Shown here: positions 5,807 to 8,707 of the stretch, in pieces | How the letters are laid out: the number at the start of each line of letters is the position of its first letter | Position numbering within the stretch: position 1 is the first letter of the stretch | Source of the DNA: Micrococcales bacterium UBA2465 | GTDB lineage: Bacteria; Actinomycetota; Actinomycetes; Actinomycetales; Microbacteriaceae | Assembly: GCA_002342255.1 (NCBI GenBank) | Contig: DDPP01000006.1 | Span: 1-8,707 of the forward strand | Reading direction: 5' to 3' | Length of the DNA: 8,707 nucleotides | Position numbers and translations under genes: made by a program | Notes under the pieces: model-generated | The model's database searches: none | What the model was told of the DNA's origin: nothing | The model's input: the letters and a program-made list of their open reading frames with translations, nothing else

Positions 5807-5833
5807 GGAAGCCATCTCGGTGAGAGTGCTTCC
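5807..5833 (-). other. Hairpin in the spacer between tRNA-Ile and tRNA-Ala
   Basis: GGAAGC, directly after the tRNA-Ile CCA, pairs with GCTTCC close to the 5' end of tRNA-Ala. Inside it CTC and GAG can pair across a small loop. The hairpin fills nearly the whole 31-nt spacer and could guide processing of the two-tRNA precursor; that role is inference. Confidence 0.45.
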
Positions 5834-5910
5834 TGGTGGGCCTAGGAGGACTTGAACCTCCGACCTCTTCATTATCAGTGAAGCGCTCTAACCACCTGAG
5901 CTATAGGCCC
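5834..5910 (-). tRNA. tRNA-Ile (GAT anticodon)
   Basis: A complete cloverleaf with acceptor GGGCCTA/TAGGCCC, D-arm GCTC/GAGC, anticodon stem CTTCA/TGAAG with loop CTGATAA (anticodon GAT), T-arm GGAGG TTCAAGT CCTCC, discriminator A at 5837, and an encoded CCA at 5834-5836. It is the first of a two-tRNA unit with tRNA-Ala. The pair behind gyrA and the DUF3566 gene is the usual actinobacterial arrangement. Confidence 0.97.
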
Positions 5911-5924
5911 GTAGAGCAGGTTTA

Positions 5925-5953
5925 ACCATACCTGATTAAGCCTTTACGCTCAA
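5925..5953 (-). promoter_or_regulatory. Promoter of the tRNA-Ile/tRNA-Ala unit
   Basis: On the minus strand TTGAGC (5953-5948) and TATGGT (5930-5925) are separated by exactly 17 bp. The -35 box keeps the TTGA core and the -10 box fits TAnnnT. Transcription would begin about 7 nt before tRNA-Ile. It is the clearest two-box promoter in the window. Confidence 0.65.
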
Positions 5954-5962
5954 ACCAAGTTT

Positions 5963-6331
5963 TTAGTTGTTGGTGAAACCCACTGAAACTCCGCCGGTAA
6001 TGCGGGCAACAATGTTGAAAATCACTGCATAAACACCAGCGAGGGTGGTTCCTACCAAAATATTGAACAGTGCAATACTCAACGAAAGTGATAATACAGC
6101 AGGTAGTGAAACCTCCTGACCGACAAAGCTCTTCAGTAAGTTGCTAAAACCAGTCAAATTCATAATGAAAAAGATGATGGTCATAGCAATAACTAGACCG
6201 ATGCCTAGAGCTACCGTCAAAACGAAAGCGAATCTAACTACCGACCAGAAGTTGATCTTCACCAACTTGAGGTTTACTGGCTTCACTCCAGTGGTCTCAC
6301 TTCTGCGGACCGAACGAGAAAAGACGCTCAT
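5963..6331 (-). CDS. DUF3566-family membrane protein encoded next to gyrA
   Basis: A 122-residue protein with a short basic N-terminus, two hydrophobic spans (about 33-57 and 79-108) and a conserved-looking tail (ITGGVSVGF). The NFWSVVRFAFVLTVALGIG segment before and within the first span and the position directly after gyrA match the DUF3566 family of Actinobacteria, which has no settled function. Mycobacterial members are much longer at the N-terminus, so this is close to the bare membrane core. The ATG follows the gyrA TAA with no gap (TAAATG). An AGGAG inside the last gyrA codons, 5 nt from the ATG, serves as Shine-Dalgarno, so the two genes should be translationally coupled. Two-box promoter sequences for the tRNAs follow its stop codon. 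Confidence 0.9.
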   Translation of the reverse strand: MSVFSRSVRRSETTGVKPVNLKLVKINFWSVVRFAFVLTVALGIGLVIAMTIIFFIMNLTGFSNLLKSFVGQEVSLPAVLSLSLSIALFNILVGTTLAGVYAVIFNIVARITGGVSVGFTNN

Positions 6332-8707
6332 TTACTCTCCTGCTTCCTCTGGTATGACCGTAACCGAAGATGTGTCCGGAATGAGATTGCGCTCACTGTT
6401 CTTAGCCAATCCTAGAACCGAATCCCCTTCTTCGAAACGGGCAAAAACAACACCCATGGTGTCTCGGCCTCGAGCAGGAACTTCACTCACAGCCGACCTG
6501 ACCACTCTACCGCTGGCCAAAACAATTAGCACCTCATCGTCTTCTTCAACGATTAGCGCTCCAACGATGTCCCCTCGGCGTTCTTCAAGTTTGGCTACCT
6601 TGATACCAATACCACCGCGGTTTTGGGTGCGGTATTCCTCAACCGCTGTTCGTTTTGCAAAACCTCCATCAGTAACAATGAACACGTAGCCTTTATCGCT
6701 GATCACATCTGCTGATAACAAGTAGTCACCTTCACGGAAGTTCATACCGATGTTTCCAGAAGTGTCTCTGCCCATCGGTCTTAGCGATTCATCGCTAGCT
6801 GAGAATCTAATTGACATTCCTTTACTGGAAACCAACAACAGATCATCAGCTTGATTTACTAACTGAGCAGAAATTACTTCATCACCATCGCGAAGTTTGA
6901 TAGCGATAACTCCACCGCTTCTTGCAGTGTCGTATGCCTCAAGAGTTGTCTTCTTTACTAAACCTCGCTTAGTTGCCAACAGCAAATACTCTGCTTGTTG
7001 GTAATCACGAATGTCTAAAACAGATGCAATTTTTTCATCTGGTTGCAAAGCGAGAAGGTTAGCTAGATGTTGACCCTTAGCATCTCTGCCGGCTTCATTA
7101 ACTTCATAGGCCTTGCATCGGTACACTCTTCCCTTATTGGTGAAGAAAAGTAAATAGTGGTGAGTGGTCGTGACAAAGAAATGTTCAACAATGTCATCGG
7201 CTCTTAGGCTTGCACCCTTAACGCCTTTACCCCCGCGATGCTGAGAGCGATAGTTATCGCTCTTGGTTCTCTTTATGTAACCACCGCGAGTAATCGTGAT
7301 AACCATTTCTTCCTCAGGGATTAGATCCAGGTCACCAACTTCATCTTCATCAGGAAGAATCCTGGTTCTTCTTTCGTCACCGTGACGCTTGACAACTTCT
7401 TCTAGTTCTTCACTAACGATGCTGCGTTGTCTCACTGGATCAGCAATAATCGCTTTATATTCAATAATCAACGCTTCAAGCTCTGCTGCTTCATCAACGA
7501 TCTTCTGGCGTTCCAGAGCAGCAAGTTGACGCAACTGCATGTTCAGAATCGCTCTTGCTTGGAGATCATCAATGTCCAGCAGTTTGATCAGACCTTCGCG
7601 CGCATCATCGGCGGTAGCGCTTCTTCTGATCAGAGCAATAACTTCATCTAAGGCATCAAGTGCTTTTAGGTAACCGCGAAGAATATGAGCACGTTCTTCT
7701 GCTTTTCTTAGACGGAACTGTGTTCTGCGAACAATTACTTCAATCTGGTGTTCAATCCAGTAAGTAATAAATGCATCAAGTGAAAGTGTTCTAGGAACAC
7801 CATCAACCAGAGCAAGCATGTTCGCACTGAAATTTTCTTGCAGTGGTGTGAAACGATATAGGTTGTTCAAAACAACTTGAGCAACTGCATCCTTCTTCAA
7901 AATAAGAACTAGACGCTGTCCAGTTCTACCTGAAGTTTCATCACGGATATCTGCAATGCCGGTGATTCTTCCGTCCTTGACTAACTCAGCAATTTTTAGA
8001 GCAAGGTTATCTGGGTTTACTTGATATGGAAGTTCAGTAACTACCAAACAGGTTCTACCTTGAAGCTCTTCAACATTTACAACAGCACGCATGGTGATAG
8101 ATCCACGACCGGTTCTATAGGCGTCTTTGATTCCCTGTGTTCCAAGAATTGTCGCAGAGGTCGGGAAATCTGGTCCCTTGATTCTTTGCATCAAAGCTGC
8201 AAGAAGTTCTTCTTTGCTTGCATCAGGGTTAGCTAAAGCCCACTGCGCACCTTCGGCTACTTCGCGAAGGTTATGTGGTGGGATGTTTGTCGCCATAGCA
8301 ACAGCGATACCTATCGATCCATTGATCAAAAGGTTTGGGATGCGGCTAGGTAAAACTACCGGTTCTTGAGTTCTGCCATCGTAGTTGTCCTGGAAGTTAA
8401 CCGTGTCTTCATCGATGTCCCGAACCATTTCCATAGCCAACGGAGCCATGCGACATTCGGTATAACGAGGAGCTGCTGCCCCATCGTTACCAGGTGAACC
8501 AAAGTTGCCCTGCCCGTTTACCAGTGGATAGCGTAGGTTCCATTCCTGGACCAAACGAACCAAAGTGTCATAGATAGCGCCGTCACCGTGCGGGTGGAAC
8601 TGACCCATAACCTCACCAACAACACGAGAGCACTTACTGAACTGCTTGTCTGGTCGGTAGCCACCGTCATACATGCCGTAAATAACTCTGCGGTGAACCG
8701 GCTTCAA
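6332..8707 (-). CDS. gyrA: DNA gyrase subunit A (partial, N-terminus outside window)
   Basis: The last 791 residues of GyrA, the subunit that breaks and rejoins DNA in the A2B2 gyrase that supercoils the chromosome. The frame runs off the window at LKPVHRRV, equivalent to about residue 41 of E. coli GyrA, so some 40 residues are missing; the TTG at the edge is an internal Leu codon, not the start. The catalytic tyrosine is Tyr82 of the fragment (AAAPRYTE, positions 8462-8464). The quinolone-contact region reads [10 protein letters not shown] (fragment 38-47), with Gly at the E. coli Ser83 position and Asp at Asp87. A coiled-coil arm spans roughly 330-445. The C-terminal DNA-wrapping pinwheel starts near 460 with the GyrA box QHRGGKG (489-495); a later box-like QNRGGIG is at 695-701. 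The tail (IPEEAGE) is mildly acidic. It abuts the DUF3566 gene. Confidence 0.98.
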   Translation of the reverse strand: MKPVHRRVIYGMYDGGYRPDKQFSKCSRVVGEVMGQFHPHGDGAIYDTLVRLVQEWNLRYPLVNGQGNFGSPGNDGAAAPRYTECRMAPLAMEMVRDIDEDTVNFQDNYDGRTQEPVVLPSRIPNLLINGSIGIAVAMATNIPPHNLREVAEGAQWALANPDASKEELLAALMQRIKGPDFPTSATILGTQGIKDAYRTGRGSITMRAVVNVEELQGRTCLVVTELPYQVNPDNLALKIAELVKDGRITGIADIRDETSGRTGQRLVLILKKDAVAQVVLNNLYRFTPLQENFSANMLALVDGVPRTLSLDAFITYWIEHQIEVIVRRTQFRLRKAEERAHILRGYLKALDALDEVIALIRRSATADDAREGLIKLLDIDDLQARAILNMQLRQLAALERQKIVDEAAELEALIIEYKAIIADPVRQRSIVSEELEEVVKRHGDERRTRILPDEDEVGDLDLIPEEEMVITITRGGYIKRTKSDNYRSQHRGGKGVKGASLRADDIVEHFFVTTTHHYLLFFTNKGRVYRCKAYEVNEAGRDAKGQHLANLLALQPDEKIASVLDIRDYQQAEYLLLATKRGLVKKTTLEAYDTARSGGVIAIKLRDGDEVISAQLVNQADDLLLVSSKGMSIRFSASDESLRPMGRDTSGNIGMNFREGDYLLSADVISDKGYVFIVTDGGFAKRTAVEEYRTQNRGGIGIKVAKLEERRGDIVGALIVEEDDEVLIVLASGRVVRSAVSEVPARGRDTMGVVFARFEEGDSVLGLAKNSERNLIPDTSSVTVIPEEAGE
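6337..6341 (-). promoter_or_regulatory. Ribosome binding site of the DUF3566 gene within gyrA
   Basis: AGGAG on the minus strand lies in the last Ala-Gly-Glu codons of gyrA and is 5 nt (AGTAA, including the gyrA stop) from the DUF3566 ATG. Confidence 0.75.

Noticed and set aside
5681..5872. 63-residue open frame on the - strand
   Set aside because: It is the translation of the tRNA genes and their terminator.
5917..5934. CAGGT/ACCTG inverted repeat over the tRNA -10 box as an operator
   Set aside because: The arms are only 5 bp with an 8-nt centre, which is easily chance.
6141..6689. 182-residue open frame on the + strand
   Set aside because: It lies antisense to the DUF3566 gene and gyrA, and its Ser/Thr/Pro-rich product looks like a complement-strand artefact.
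8705..8707. TTG at the window edge as the start of gyrA
   Set aside because: It encodes the conserved internal Leu of GLKPVHRR. The real start lies outside the window.

Overview
The window reads as a piece of an actinobacterial chromosome. The strongest evidence is the minus-strand order gyrA, a small DUF3566-type membrane protein, tRNA-Ile(GAT), tRNA-Ala(TGC). This arrangement near the origin is well known in Actinobacteria, and the GyrA residues themselves look actinobacterial. Base composition, estimated by eye on a few lines, is around the mid-40s % GC. Genes are packed tightly: two convergent pairs overlap by 4 and 11 nt, two divergent genes share 42 bp, and gyrA abuts the next gene with no gap. 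Low GC and compactness suggest a streamlined aquatic lineage (Nanopelagicales or a Luna-type Microbacteriaceae), but that placement is inference.

Layout. 1-183 (+): C-terminal end of a surface protein with a membrane anchor and basic tail, followed by a clean terminator at 195-234. 240-1499 (+): an MFS exporter with a GTG start right after that terminator. 1496-1861 (-): a VOC/glyoxalase-fold protein. 1904-3136 (+): a second MFS exporter. 3126-5632 (-): three lipoproteins in tandem, of which the first and third are diverged paralogues and the middle one is unrelated or only distantly related. 5683-5727: a hairpin terminator behind the tRNAs. 5730-5910 (-): tRNA-Ala and tRNA-Ile with a recognisable promoter. 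5963-6331 (-): DUF3566 protein. 6332-8707 (-): gyrA, missing its N-terminus at the window edge.

How the parts relate. gyrA and the DUF3566 gene are almost certainly translationally coupled. The tRNA pair is its own transcription unit. The lipoprotein cluster probably has its own promoter and encodes cell-surface proteins of unknown role. The transporter/VOC block looks like an accessory export module with unknown substrate. Its three genes have no Shine-Dalgarno but each has a TAnnnT hexamer 6-7 nt before the start codon, as expected for leaderless mRNAs. The lipoprotein genes at 5632 and 3749 and the DUF3566 gene have visible Shine-Dalgarno sequences.

I found no CRISPR array, insertion sequence, phage gene or recognised defence system. 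The most interesting material is the regulatory compression around the transporter block, the lipoprotein paralogue cluster, and the glycine at the main quinolone-contact position of GyrA.
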